From: Hoeflea sp. IMCC20628
Lineage (GTDB): Bacteria; Pseudomonadota; Alphaproteobacteria; Rhizobiales; Rhizobiaceae
DNA length: 64,000 nucleotides
NCBI RefSeq assembly: GCF_001011155.1
Contig: NZ_CP011479.1
Span: 638,501 to 702,500 of the forward strand
Direction of reading: 5' to 3'
The translations under genes were made by a program, and so were the position numbers. The notes under the pieces are model-generated. The model worked only from the letters and a program-made list of their open reading frames with translations, did not search any database and was not told the origin of the DNA. Shown in pieces: positions 9,050-17,779 of this stretch (position 1 is its first letter; every line of letters begins with the position of its first letter).

Positions 9050-9251
9050 CTCAGTTTGCCTCTTCAATAGTCGATTTGTGCACATGTTATAGATAGATAT
9101 CGCTAATATCAACTATTTATATTGTCAACGGATAAGTGCAACTTAAGAATTTTCTATTGGTTGCTTCCCTTTCGCCATAGTGTCGTAATCGCGCATTGAG
9201 CGCCCTCATCATGCAAGAATCCGCTCTGCTTCGCTTTGGTCTCTATCCTCA

Positions 9252-9293
9252 GCCGGCGGCAATGCCGGGCTGATTGCGATGGCGGACGGGTGA
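9252..9293 (+). repeat. 42-bp direct repeat, copy 2 (displaced putA 3' end)
   Basis: This copy matches 8153-8194 at 41 of 42 positions, including the putA stop codon, but has no open putA frame upstream. It marks the far edge of the AT-rich islet; normal GC-rich sequence resumes at once after it. Confidence 0.9.
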
Positions 9294-9350
9294 TCCCTGC
9301 GCCGGGAGCAGTGCTGGCCGGGTGCAAAAACCCGGCTTGCCGGTCCGGCA

Positions 9351-10460
9351 TCAGCGCTGGTAATCCGGCCTCGGTTCGGGCGAGAACTCTATCGAGGCGC
9401 TGACGCCCTGGGCCGTGATCTTGAGGTCAAGCTCGCATCTGAGCTCCATGCAGGCGATCTCGGCAATCTTCATTCCGAGCCCGCCGGACTGCGAATTGAT
9501 GTCCGGCGGCATGCCGGCGCCATTGTCGGAGCAGGTGACCCTGACGCTGTCTGGCGTCGGGTTGGAGAGCTCGATCCGGACCACGCCCTCGCGCTGATCG
9601 GGGAATGCATGCTTGAACGAGTTGGCCACAAACTCATTGACCAGCGTGCCGACAGATACTGCCTGCTGTGAACCGATTTCAACCGACACCGGCACATATT
9701 CCATGGTGACATGGGGCGGCGTGGTTTCTGCCAGGTAATCGACGATGTTCTTGAGATAGATGCCGAGATCGACATTGGATCCGGCATCGGTCTTGTAGAG
9801 ATATTCATGCAGCGTCGAGACCGCGTCGATCCGGGTCATGATTTTTGAAACGGCCTGTTTGGCCTCGTCCGATTGCAGCCGCCGTTCCTGAATGCGGGCA
9901 AAGGCGGACAGTGACTGCAGCGAATTCTTGACCCGGTGATCGACTTCCTGGCGCATGGTGGCGGCTGATGCGATCGCCTTGCGCAATTCGAGCTGCACCA
10001 TCACCTGGCGGGCGAGCACCTTGATCGCATCCCGCTGCAACGGGGTCAGGGTGCGGGGCTGATGGTCGAGCACGCACAGGGTTCCGATCGGCAGGCCGTC
10101 CGGCGTTTTCAGTAGCGCGCCAGCATAAAAGCGCAGACCCGGATCGCCGCAGCACAGCGGATTGTCGACCATGCGCGGATCGTTCAGCGTGTCCTCGATC
10201 TCCATGAACTCGTCTTCGAGAATGGCATGCGAGCACAACGCCGTCTCGATCGGGGTTTCGCTCATCTCCAGCCCGACCGAGGCCTTGAACCATTGCCGGT
10301 CCGCATCCACCAGACTGATTAGCGATACCGATGTGCCGCAAATCGACGACGCCAGTTGCACGATGTCGTCGAAATCCTTTTCGCGGTCGGTGTCGAGCGT
10401 CTCGTAGGAGTACAGCGCCGTGAGTCTTTCGCTCTGGCGGGGATGCAGCGCAGCCTTCAT
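9351..10460 (-). CDS. GAF domain sensor histidine kinase (HisKA_2 type)
   Basis: 369 aa, no membrane segment. The N-terminal GAF domain covers about residues 20-160. It is followed by a HisKA_2 dimerisation region with the phospho-accepting His (QEVDHRVKNSLQSLSAF) and an HATPase domain with N box (LVNEFVANSFKHAFP), DNGAGMP and GGLGMKI boxes. This cytoplasmic sensor class often acts in general stress or light signalling in Alphaproteobacteria. No cognate response regulator is adjacent, so partner and signal are unknown. It is transcribed divergently from fhs over a 449-bp gap. Confidence 0.88.
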   Translation of the reverse strand: MKAALHPRQSERLTALYSYETLDTDREKDFDDIVQLASSICGTSVSLISLVDADRQWFKASVGLEMSETPIETALCSHAILEDEFMEIEDTLNDPRMVDNPLCCGDPGLRFYAGALLKTPDGLPIGTLCVLDHQPRTLTPLQRDAIKVLARQVMVQLELRKAIASAATMRQEVDHRVKNSLQSLSAFARIQERRLQSDEAKQAVSKIMTRIDAVSTLHEYLYKTDAGSNVDLGIYLKNIVDYLAETTPPHVTMEYVPVSVEIGSQQAVSVGTLVNEFVANSFKHAFPDQREGVVRIELSNPTPDSVRVTCSDNGAGMPPDINSQSGGLGMKIAEIACMELRCELDLKITAQGVSASIEFSPEPRPDYQR

Positions 10461-10909
10461 GTGTTCTACCCTCTGAAAAATACATCTTGCGTCAAGTGAT
10501 CAGCCTGCCGGCGGCGGTTGGATCATCGCGCGGTGCGGGAAGGCGCCTGCGTGGCGGTAGCGCTGTCTTCACCGGGTTACATTGCTGCAATCGGTACAGC
10601 TTCGAGCGGAGGCGGTCTTTAACCTGTCTTGCATTTTGTGGATTAATCCAGCCAGTTGCGCTGCCGGATCGGGCTTTATTGACCCCTTATAATGATGTGC
10701 GTGTTGCACGCAACACACGGCGCTGCCAGAAAGGCAGCAGGTAACATCGCATCGCAATGCAAGCGCAGTTCAGTGCGCGGTCCCCGCATGTCGCAATTGG
10801 CGCATTGGGCGTCCCGTTTCATGCAAGCATGGATTGGGCTTTCGGGCTCTATTCATTGGCTAGGGTCGCGCGGGGGATGCGGACCGGTGGGGAAGAGGAA
10901 AACAACACC
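10461..10909 (+). promoter_or_regulatory. Long fhs leader with TATAAT, perfect palindrome and hairpin
   Basis: This is a 449-bp gene-free stretch between the histidine kinase and fhs. TATAAT lies at 10688-10693, but I see no good -35 at 16-18 bp. Directly downstream is a perfect palindrome GTGTTGC-AC-GCAACAC (10701-10716), placed where a transcription start or operator would be. It is followed by a hairpin GCTGCC-AGAAA-GGCAGC (10722-10738). The fhs ribosome site GGAAGAGGA is at 10891-10899. A regulated promoter with a roughly 200-nt leader is plausible; no known riboswitch class was recognised. Confidence 0.45.
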
Positions 10910-12589
10910 ATGGCTGAGTACAAATCCGATATCGAGATTGCCCGGGGGGCAACCAAGAAGCCGATCATGGAGATTGGCGAGAAGCTGGGCATCCCGCAAC
11001 TGGACCTGGTTCCTTACGGTCATGACAAGGCCAAGGTTTCGGCCGATTTCATTGCGCGGCAAAAGGACAAGCCCAACGGCAAGCTGATCCTGGTCACCGC
11101 GATCAATCCGACGCCTGCGGGTGAAGGCAAGACCACCACCACGGTGGGCCTGGGAGATGGGCTCAACCGCATCGGCAAGAAGGCGATGATCTGCATCCGC
11201 GAAGCTTCGCTCGGGCCGAATTTCGGCATGAAGGGCGGCGCTGCGGGTGGCGGCATGGCGCAAGTGGTGCCGATGGAGGAAATGAACCTGCATTTCACCG
11301 GCGACTTCCACGCCATCACCAGCGCCCACAATCTGCTTTCGGCGATGATCGACAACCACATCTACTGGGGCAACGAGCTTGAAATCGATGCGCGCCGGAT
11401 TGTCTGGCGCCGGGTGATGGACATGAACGACCGGGCGCTGCGCGACATCGTGGTCAATCTCGGTGGCGTGGCCAACGGATTTCCGCGCCAGACCGGCTTT
11501 GACATCACCGTAGCCTCGGAAGTCATGGCGATCCTGTGCCTGGCCAAGGATCTGAAGGACTTGCAAGAGCGGCTGGGCGCCATCGTTGTCGCCTATCGCC
11601 GCGACAAGACCCCGATCCACTGCCGCGACATCAAGGCCGATGGCGCCATGACGGTTCTGCTCAAGGACGCGATGCAGCCAAACCTGGTGCAGACGCTGGA
11701 AAACAATCCCGCCTTCGTGCATGGCGGGCCATTCGCCAATATCGCGCATGGCTGCAACTCGGTGGTGGCCACCACGACGGCGCTGAAGCTGGCCGATTAC
11801 GTCGTCACCGAAGCAGGCTTCGGGGCCGATCTGGGTGCGGAAAAATTCTTCGACATCAAGTGCCGCAAGGCCGGGCTGAAGCCTGATGCCGCCGTGATCG
11901 TCGCCACCGTGCGGGCGATGAAGATGAATGGCGGCGTCAAAAAGGACGACCTTGGAACCGAAAACGTCGCCGCCGTCGAGAAGGGCTGCGCCAATCTCGG
12001 CCGGCATGTGCAGAACGTGAAGAAATTCGGCGTGCCGGTGGTGGTTGCGATCAATCACTTTGTTTCCGACACCGAGGCTGAAGTTCAGGCGGTGAAGGAC
12101 TATGTCGCGACACTCGGCGCCGAGGCGATCCTGTGCAAGCACTGGGCGCTGGGCTCGGCGGGAATCGAGGATCTGGCTCACAAGGTGGTGGAGATGGCCG
12201 AGTCCGGCCAGGCACAGTTCGCGCCACTCTATCCCGACGAGATGCCGCTGTTTGAAAAGATCGAGACCATCGCCAAGTCGATCTATCACGCAGGCGAGGT
12301 GATTGCGGAGAAATCCGTGCGCGAGCAGCTCAGGCAGTGGGAAGAGCAGGGCTATGGCAATCTGCCGATCTGCATGGCCAAGACGCAGTATTCATTCTCC
12401 ACCGACCCGAACCTGCGCGGCGCACCAACCGATCACACTGTTCCGGTACGCGAGGTGCGATTGTCTGCCGGTGCGGGCTTTATTGTCGTCATCACCGGCG
12501 AGATCATGACCATGCCGGGCCTGCCCAGAACGCCGTCTTCGGAAAAGATCTATCTCAATGACAAGGGGCAAATCGAAGGGTTGTTCTAA
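10910..12589 (+). CDS. fhs: Formate--tetrahydrofolate ligase
   Basis: 559 aa from ATG 10910 (GGAAGAGGA upstream), the usual length of the family; an open frame back to 10757 is leader. It makes 10-formyl-THF from formate, THF and ATP in the one-carbon cycle. The ATP-binding loop is [15 protein letters not shown] (around residues 65-78), and the family signature [11 protein letters not shown] is present. Typical alphaproteobacterial gene, complete, no oddities. It is separated from the convergent downstream gene by a short hairpin. Confidence 0.97.
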   Translation: MAEYKSDIEIARGATKKPIMEIGEKLGIPQLDLVPYGHDKAKVSADFIARQKDKPNGKLILVTAINPTPAGEGKTTTTVGLGDGLNRIGKKAMICIREASLGPNFGMKGGAAGGGMAQVVPMEEMNLHFTGDFHAITSAHNLLSAMIDNHIYWGNELEIDARRIVWRRVMDMNDRALRDIVVNLGGVANGFPRQTGFDITVASEVMAILCLAKDLKDLQERLGAIVVAYRRDKTPIHCRDIKADGAMTVLLKDAMQPNLVQTLENNPAFVHGGPFANIAHGCNSVVATTTALKLADYVVTEAGFGADLGAEKFFDIKCRKAGLKPDAAVIVATVRAMKMNGGVKKDDLGTENVAAVEKGCANLGRHVQNVKKFGVPVVVAINHFVSDTEAEVQAVKDYVATLGAEAILCKHWALGSAGIEDLAHKVVEMAESGQAQFAPLYPDEMPLFEKIETIAKSIYHAGEVIAEKSVREQLRQWEEQGYGNLPICMAKTQYSFSTDPNLRGAPTDHTVPVREVRLSAGAGFIVVITGEIMTMPGLPRTPSSEKIYLNDKGQIEGLF

Positions 12590-12616
12590 CGCAACATGCA
12601 TCAATTCAACCAGTTA

Positions 12617-12650
12617 CAGCGCCCCGCATTCAATTGGATGCGCGGCGCTG
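12617..12650. terminator. Hairpin between convergent genes
   Basis: CAGCGCC (12617-12623) pairs with GGCGCTG (12644-12650), with an inner GCAT/ATGC step. It lies between the stop of fhs and the stop of the convergent gene. There is no T-run on either side, so if it is a terminator it is not a canonical intrinsic one. Confidence 0.4.
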
Positions 12651-12679
12651 AAATGGGCTGGGGCGTCGTCTGAAGCTGA

Positions 12680-14542
12680 TTATCGAGGGCAACGCCAGTG
12701 TTCCATTTCTGTACGTTGCACCATGTGATCAAATCTTAGTCGGGAGTTTTCCTCGCTTTCTGCGTTCTCGTAGGAAAGCTGGTTGTTTCTGAATTTTCGC
12801 CACAACTGTTCGGGATCCGCGCCCATCCGGATCAGGCTGTGAACCATCAGTTTATCTTGTAGAAGAAAACTTTGATTCTGCACCAGATCCATCAATGGAG
12901 CCAATGCGGTTGGTGCGGTTTCTCCCGCCAAACAAAGACCGTACAAACCGGTTTTGTAGATTGATATCAGCTCGCGTCTTTCATTGTCATTTTCAGCCTT
13001 TTCCAAGCGTCGATAGACCAGGTCAAGCAGTGTCGGGACCGCACGATCTCCAAAAAAGTGCAGTTTCGCGATGACCTCGCCGGCATGACGTTGCATGTCC
13101 GGATTGGCAGCGATTTCTGTAAGTTCATCGTAGTAGGGCACCATGTAGTCAGCAGGGATTCGGGTAAATCCGGAGCTAATCCGGCGAATTGCCGTCCCCC
13201 AATCGACAGGAAGGTCATTCGACCAAGTCTGCCCAGCCTTTAGATTGTTGAGCAATATCGCAACCCAGTTGCTCATCTCCTGGCGGTCGCCGCCATTGAT
13301 CACCTTTTGAGTAACGGCATGCAGTACGGAAGGAGGAGGGTAGTCGGGCCGATCAAGAATGCGAAGCACAAGGTTTCCGTCTACGATACTTATTCCCGGC
13401 TTCTTCCAGGTGTCGAGTTGGTCAAAAAAGGCGTCGATCATTATGATGTCGGATGCTTTTGGCGGATTGCTGCTTTCAAGCAAGGTCTCGATAAGCGCAC
13501 GGTATTTTTGATTCCTGTCGCCCGCATTCAACTCCAAATCCAGACCAAGGGTCTCAGTCAGAAAGTGGACCCAGTCGGAAGTCTGGACTCCCTTGCGGCG
13601 GGCTGTCAGGCTTTTCTTGGTTCTGAGCCACCCTGGTTTAACGTGAAGCTGTCCAGAGCTCACAAATGTCGGGATCAAGGGTGCAAACAGGGGCCTGTAT
13701 TGGCCCGTCGTGCTTCTGAAAACCGGTTCAAACTCACCCTTGGCGTTTCGTGCGTGGGCGGTAATCCTTTGAACTGAAAATGTATCTGCTGTCAGCGAGT
13801 ACGAGTAGATTTTCCTGGTATCTGCACTGTGGAATTGTCCCCGTGACAGAATCATGTCGGCATCAGACAGCTTAGCTTTTTCTTCAATAAGGCATTGACC
13901 TTCGCTAATCCGAAGCCTGGCCTCTTCTGCAGCATTTGGCTGTTTTCGACTGTCGCCCGGTTTTCTTGGCAATGAAAATTGAGAGGAATTCGAGCTGATA
14001 TTGATGAGGGGACAGCTGTCCCGCTTTTCAAATCGGTAACTCAGCAATTCCATTTCCGGATCGATATCAGCAAATGGGCGTGTGGTGGGCAACATCAAAA
14101 TTCTATCCGCGGCGCCTGTCAAAAGCGCATGCAAACAAAACCCGTCGCATTTGCTTTCCTTGACCGGATAAATTCCCACGTCCTGGCGAACCGCAATTGT
14201 GGTTGCAATCATCGGGCGCGCGATGTCGCTGAAATCGCCTGAAATGTATTCTGAGTTTGCTGATAGTTTTGCTAGCAAATTTATCGTGGCTGGCAATATC
14301 CACAGAATGGATATCGCAGAAACTACAGATAGAATTACCTTCTTGGTGCGTTCTGCTTTTATCAGTACGGAAATCCAAAGAGACAGTATGGTGTATAAAG
14401 ATATTGTAGGGGCTGCAATAATCAGAAAAGATATCGGTATTCCGACGCCGGTGAACAATAGATATATGATAATCTCAGGATTCAAAAATCCTATAATCGA
14501 CGCCGGTATGGTGATTGATAAAATTATCGCGACCCACTTCAC
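12680..14542 (-). CDS. Unknown membrane protein, AT-rich
   Basis: 620 aa from GTG 14542, which has GGAG 6 nt upstream; the open frame extends to 14917, but that part overlaps the extensin-like gene on the same strand and has no ribosome site. The N-terminal ~100 residues contain three hydrophobic segments (VAIILSITIPASIIGF, IIIYLLFTGVGIPISFLII through LSLWISVL, and VILSVVSAISILWILPA), followed by a large, presumably periplasmic domain. The last ~150 residues look like short helical repeats (HFFGDRAVPTLLDLVYRRLEKAEN, APTALAPLMDLVQ), HEAT-like by eye. GC is lower than in neighbours, suggesting transfer. No family recognised. Confidence 0.65.
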   Translation of the reverse strand: MKWVAIILSITIPASIIGFLNPEIIIYLLFTGVGIPISFLIIAAPTISLYTILSLWISVLIKAERTKKVILSVVSAISILWILPATINLLAKLSANSEYISGDFSDIARPMIATTIAVRQDVGIYPVKESKCDGFCLHALLTGAADRILMLPTTRPFADIDPEMELLSYRFEKRDSCPLINISSNSSQFSLPRKPGDSRKQPNAAEEARLRISEGQCLIEEKAKLSDADMILSRGQFHSADTRKIYSYSLTADTFSVQRITAHARNAKGEFEPVFRSTTGQYRPLFAPLIPTFVSSGQLHVKPGWLRTKKSLTARRKGVQTSDWVHFLTETLGLDLELNAGDRNQKYRALIETLLESSNPPKASDIIMIDAFFDQLDTWKKPGISIVDGNLVLRILDRPDYPPPSVLHAVTQKVINGGDRQEMSNWVAILLNNLKAGQTWSNDLPVDWGTAIRRISSGFTRIPADYMVPYYDELTEIAANPDMQRHAGEVIAKLHFFGDRAVPTLLDLVYRRLEKAENDNERRELISIYKTGLYGLCLAGETAPTALAPLMDLVQNQSFLLQDKLMVHSLIRMGADPEQLWRKFRNNQLSYENAESEENSRLRFDHMVQRTEMEHWRCPR

Positions 14543-14720
14543 GGCGATCTCCGATTGCGCGGTTTGATGTGGGCGCAGCCTATGTCGCAACCGTTTCGAA
14601 ATCGCTACCTGAGCGTGTGCAATTTTCAGCGTCGGGGATTTTGTCTCAATTACATTGGCGAGATCGAAAGCCTGCTTTGAACGGAAGACTTGGCAATCAA
14701 TCCACCCCATTGGCCTGCCG

Positions 14721-15485
14721 TCACTGGCACAGTCGATAGCCGCGGTTGCGCTTGGCGATGTCGAGGTGGAGATGGTCGTCATGGCTGGCATTGGCGCCGG
14801 GGCCAAGGACGGTTGTGAAATGAAGACATGCGCCGGCGCGAACCGCGCGCTGGAAAGCTTCATCCATATTGCCGTCACCGCTGCGTGGTGAAATGCCGAT
14901 CGGCTTTCGCCCTTCAAATTCGAAATTCACAACGTCGACGGCATTGCCGATCGAATGCTCCGACATCTTGCCGGTTGGCAGATTGTTGCGCCGCCGGCAG
15001 ACATAGGTCGAGCCGTGATTGATGGCCTTGAGGTGAACCTCGTCCGGAAAAGCTGATGTTGCGGGAAGGACGACTGCCCCGATCCAGCGCGCGAGTGCGA
15101 CAGCAGTCTTGCAGCGCAATTGGGTTGCAGGTCTTAGCGCCACGCCCTTGGCTATTTCGGTTATCGCATAGGGTGCGTTGATGCCGCAGCCATTCTCCCC
15201 GATGACCGGATCAAGTTTTTCAAATGTCACGCCAAGAGTGTTGAGTTCGGTTTCGCAAATGGCCAGAGCAGCGTCGGTCTCTTCAGGCGCGATGACGCCG
15301 GGCAAGGACGGAGGCTTTTTGTCTGCGGATGACACATCCGGCGTTGCTTCTTGTGCGGAAGTTGGCGCTTTTTCTGCGGGGACGGTTGACTGCAGAGGTT
15401 TGTCGACCGGGACCGGCCCCTGGAGAGGGAGATCAAACCCAGCCAGAGTGACAAAAATGGCGGGGATCAGATAAATCCGGCGCAT
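14721..15485 (-). CDS. Extensin-like family protein (secreted LAS/DD-peptidase-like fold)
   Basis: 254 aa. A hydrophobic N-terminus (residues ~3-18) is followed by a Pro/Ala/Lys-rich linker, then the extensin-like C-terminal domain (about residues 85-254). The metal-site style motifs SEHSIGNAVDV and HDDHLHLDI are present, as in the LAS-type peptidase superfamily. Four or more Cys (ICETEL, NGCGIN, LRCKTA, YVCRRR, GACLHF, YRLCQ) suggest disulfides. A role in cell-wall peptide or glycan cleavage is plausible but unproven for this family. It is 12 bp downstream of the pyruvate-kinase-like gene on the same strand, so the two may be co-transcribed. Confidence 0.85.
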   Translation of the reverse strand: MRRIYLIPAIFVTLAGFDLPLQGPVPVDKPLQSTVPAEKAPTSAQEATPDVSSADKKPPSLPGVIAPEETDAALAICETELNTLGVTFEKLDPVIGENGCGINAPYAITEIAKGVALRPATQLRCKTAVALARWIGAVVLPATSAFPDEVHLKAINHGSTYVCRRRNNLPTGKMSEHSIGNAVDVVNFEFEGRKPIGISPRSGDGNMDEAFQRAVRAGACLHFTTVLGPGANASHDDHLHLDIAKRNRGYRLCQ

Positions 15486-15497
15486 CGGTCTATCCCG

Positions 15498-17018
15498 TTA
15501 GAGTGGTTGCGGACCGCGCCAGGAGGTCAGTGCCGAAAGGCGAGCCGTCTTCTTGAACTGATGACGATCCATACGACGCAAAATGCCTGCAAGAAAGCGA
15601 ATAGTTTCTGCAATATAGGGCCCCTTGTTGAGCATGATGCATTCGGCGCGCTGACCCATGGCGGCATCGGTCACCTCAGCGCGCGACGGTGCACCGGTTT
15701 TCAAGAGTGTTTCGAGCACCTGGGTGGCCCAGACCACCGGGATGTGGGCAGCCTCGCAGAGCCAGAGGATTTCTTCCTGAACCTCCGACAAGCGTTCGGT
15801 TCCGATTTCCATCGCCAGATCGCCGCGAGCTATCATGACGGCGACCGGTTGATGCGAGCCTGCCTGAACAATCAGCCGCGGCAGGTTGCGCACCGCGAGC
15901 CCGGTTTCAATTTTCAGGAGCAGCGGTTGCGGTGGTTTTTCGCCGCGGTGCTTGCCGAGTTCAGCCATCAGACCGCGAATATCTTCCGGGCGCTGCACAA
16001 AGGAACAGCCGATAATGTCGGCATGGGCTGCGACAAAAGGAAGAATGGCCAGATCGGTAACGGTCAGGTGTTCGATATCGAGATCGATGGCCGGGAAATT
16101 GATACCCTTTTCGAGCTTCAGTTTCTTGCCCTTGTCGGCCACAACGGTGACTTCCAGCACGGCCCCATCGTCAGTGAGTTCGACAACGCGCGCGCCGATC
16201 TTGCCATCATCGATCCAGATCTGGAGTCCGGGTTGCAGCTTGGTGACGATGTCTGGAAAGGTGATGGTGATGGACGGCAGCCGTTTGCTCTTTTTGGCTG
16301 GTTTTGCCAGCAGCCTGAAACGATCGCCACGAAACAGCCGGGTGGATTTGCCCGGACTGATGCTTTCGATCCGGCATTTCGGTCCGGCAATGTCCATCAG
16401 CACAGGGCACAGCCTGCCTGCCTTTTGGGCGGCGGCGCGAATGTTCCCGATCATCGCCGCCCAGGCCTCGGGGCCGTCATGGGCGCAATTGATACGGAAG
16501 CAACTGGCGCCGGCCTCGACCAGTTGATCAACAAAGCCAGGGTCGGTGGCGCCCTGCGGCGGCATGGTCACCATGATGCGGGTGTTGCGCTTGTCGGGGT
16601 AATCTCCAAAGAAACGTGCCTGATCGCGCGTGATCTGCGCCAGTCCTGCGTCAAGCGCTGAGGGCTCGGGCCAGTTTGCCGGCAGACCGGACAGGCCGTC
16701 GAGCGTGGCGCTGACGGCGGCGAGCGATTGGCGCAGATGCGATTCGGCTCGTCCCAGAGAGGACAGGCCGAGCACCGAGAGGCTCGATTGAAGGCCGGTC
16801 AGATCATGGTGACGGGCGGCCAGATAGAAGGCGAGGTTGCGTGCACCGGTGCAAAACTCCGGACGCTCGATTTCCATCTGCCAGTCGGCAAAGAGCGCGT
16901 TGCTGTCGGACTCGATCCTGGCACTATAGTCATTGAGCAGACTGCGGCACGCCGCGATCTGCTGTGGGGTTGTGACGCAAGGCGATGGGTCTGAAACGGT
17001 ACTGGTGTCTTCGCTCAC
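15498..17018 (-). CDS. Divergent pyruvate kinase with N-terminal extension and no C-terminal domain
   Basis: 506 aa from GTG 17018 (GGAAGGA 5 nt upstream). Residues ~1-140 are a helical extension not found in standard PykA/PykF. From ~145 the pyruvate kinase barrel can be followed: a TRIMVTMPP start, FRINCAHDGPEAW for the usual R-x-N-x-S-H-G, MDIAGPKCRIE, a B domain, LLKIETGLAVRN, MIARGDLAMEIG and TQVLETLLKTGAPSRAEVTDA. The protein stops about 40 residues after this, so the C-terminal allosteric domain is missing. Ala-His replaces Ser-His. Activity as a pyruvate kinase is likely but regulation must differ. Confidence 0.8.
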   Translation of the reverse strand: MSEDTSTVSDPSPCVTTPQQIAACRSLLNDYSARIESDSNALFADWQMEIERPEFCTGARNLAFYLAARHHDLTGLQSSLSVLGLSSLGRAESHLRQSLAAVSATLDGLSGLPANWPEPSALDAGLAQITRDQARFFGDYPDKRNTRIMVTMPPQGATDPGFVDQLVEAGASCFRINCAHDGPEAWAAMIGNIRAAAQKAGRLCPVLMDIAGPKCRIESISPGKSTRLFRGDRFRLLAKPAKKSKRLPSITITFPDIVTKLQPGLQIWIDDGKIGARVVELTDDGAVLEVTVVADKGKKLKLEKGINFPAIDLDIEHLTVTDLAILPFVAAHADIIGCSFVQRPEDIRGLMAELGKHRGEKPPQPLLLKIETGLAVRNLPRLIVQAGSHQPVAVMIARGDLAMEIGTERLSEVQEEILWLCEAAHIPVVWATQVLETLLKTGAPSRAEVTDAAMGQRAECIMLNKGPYIAETIRFLAGILRRMDRHQFKKTARLSALTSWRGPQPL

Positions 17019-17146
17019 AATGATCCTTCCGGGCGTAGGCTAACCATCGCGCCTCGCGCCGCACAGCCCATCAGCCAACATTGATGCCTATCGGCTGCGG
17101 GGCACATGCTGATGACAGAGGAGCCGCCTCACATACGGCCGTTTGC

Positions 17147-17605
17147 CTATGGTTTTGCTTTGCCGGCTGGCTTTGTCTTGGGTGAGGATTTCGCCTTGCC
17201 GGTCGCCTTCGCCTTGGCTGCGGTTTTTTTCGGGGCTGCGGCTTTGCGGGAAGTAGCTTTGGGCTTTGGAGCAGGCTCAACGTCCGGAGCGTCGGGCTGG
17301 CTTTGCGCCAGGTTGTCATCTGCTTCGTCAACTTCGCGGACAACTTCCACCTTGACCTTGGTGACAAATGCCGCGATGGCGCCGAGGATGGCCAGCCATG
17401 GGGCTGCAAGCGCCACGGCGCCGCCAGCGACCACACCAAAGGTCAATGGCGTTTCCAGCACGATGTCGCCGTCGGAGGTCTTGATGCGCAGTTGCCGGAC
17501 ATTGCCTTGCTTCAGCAGATCCTTGACCTGCTCAATGAGCTGACTGCCCATGACTTCGATTTCTTCGGTGAAAGTCTTCCTTGCCTTGCCGTCCTGATCA
17601 TTCAT
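17147..17605 (-). CDS. DUF4342 domain protein with Lys/Ala/Pro-rich tail
   Basis: 152 aa from ATG 17605 (AGGAG 8 nt upstream). The N-terminal ~85 residues form the DUF4342 domain: FTEEIEVMGSQLIEQVKDLLKQGNVRQLRIK, then a hydrophobic stretch AGGAVALAAPWLAILGAIAAF. After residue ~105 the protein is a low-complexity basic tail of KA/KP repeats, like histone H1-type or AlgP-type tails, which may bind nucleic acid or acidic polymers. The function of DUF4342 is unknown. Confidence 0.8.
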   Translation of the reverse strand: MNDQDGKARKTFTEEIEVMGSQLIEQVKDLLKQGNVRQLRIKTSDGDIVLETPLTFGVVAGGAVALAAPWLAILGAIAAFVTKVKVEVVREVDEADDNLAQSQPDAPDVEPAPKPKATSRKAAAPKKTAAKAKATGKAKSSPKTKPAGKAKP

Positions 17606-17779
17606 TGGATTTCTCCTTGCCTGATGGTGAACATGAGTGTGGTCGATCATTCATAGGCCCAGCAGGCCTTCGTATCCTTGATGAGGATCAACCGTTCTCA
17701 CCTTCACATGGGGTCGGCAAAGGCAAACAGCAACGTGTCCGGACCGCGGCAGGCAATCCGGACACGGGGCGCGTTCGGG

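Larger units (their letters stand above)
8195..9293. other. AT-rich islet inserted at the putA 3' end
   Basis: About 1.1 kb of clearly lower GC than the flanks. It starts right after the putA stop and ends with a second copy of the putA 3' terminus. It carries one gene (8249-9049, minus strand) and no recognisable integrase, transposase or terminal inverted repeats. The structure looks like site-specific or homology-driven insertion into the end of a conserved gene, with the displaced gene end left as a direct repeat. How it was acquired cannot be told from the sequence. Confidence 0.7.

Noticed and set aside
10461-10909. Folate riboswitch or 6S RNA in the fhs leader
   Set aside because: I could not match the conserved core of either; only simple palindromes are visible.
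10853-12289. 478-codon open frame antisense to fhs
   Set aside because: Mirror of a strongly coding GC-rich gene; His/Asp-rich composition, no ribosome site, no domain.
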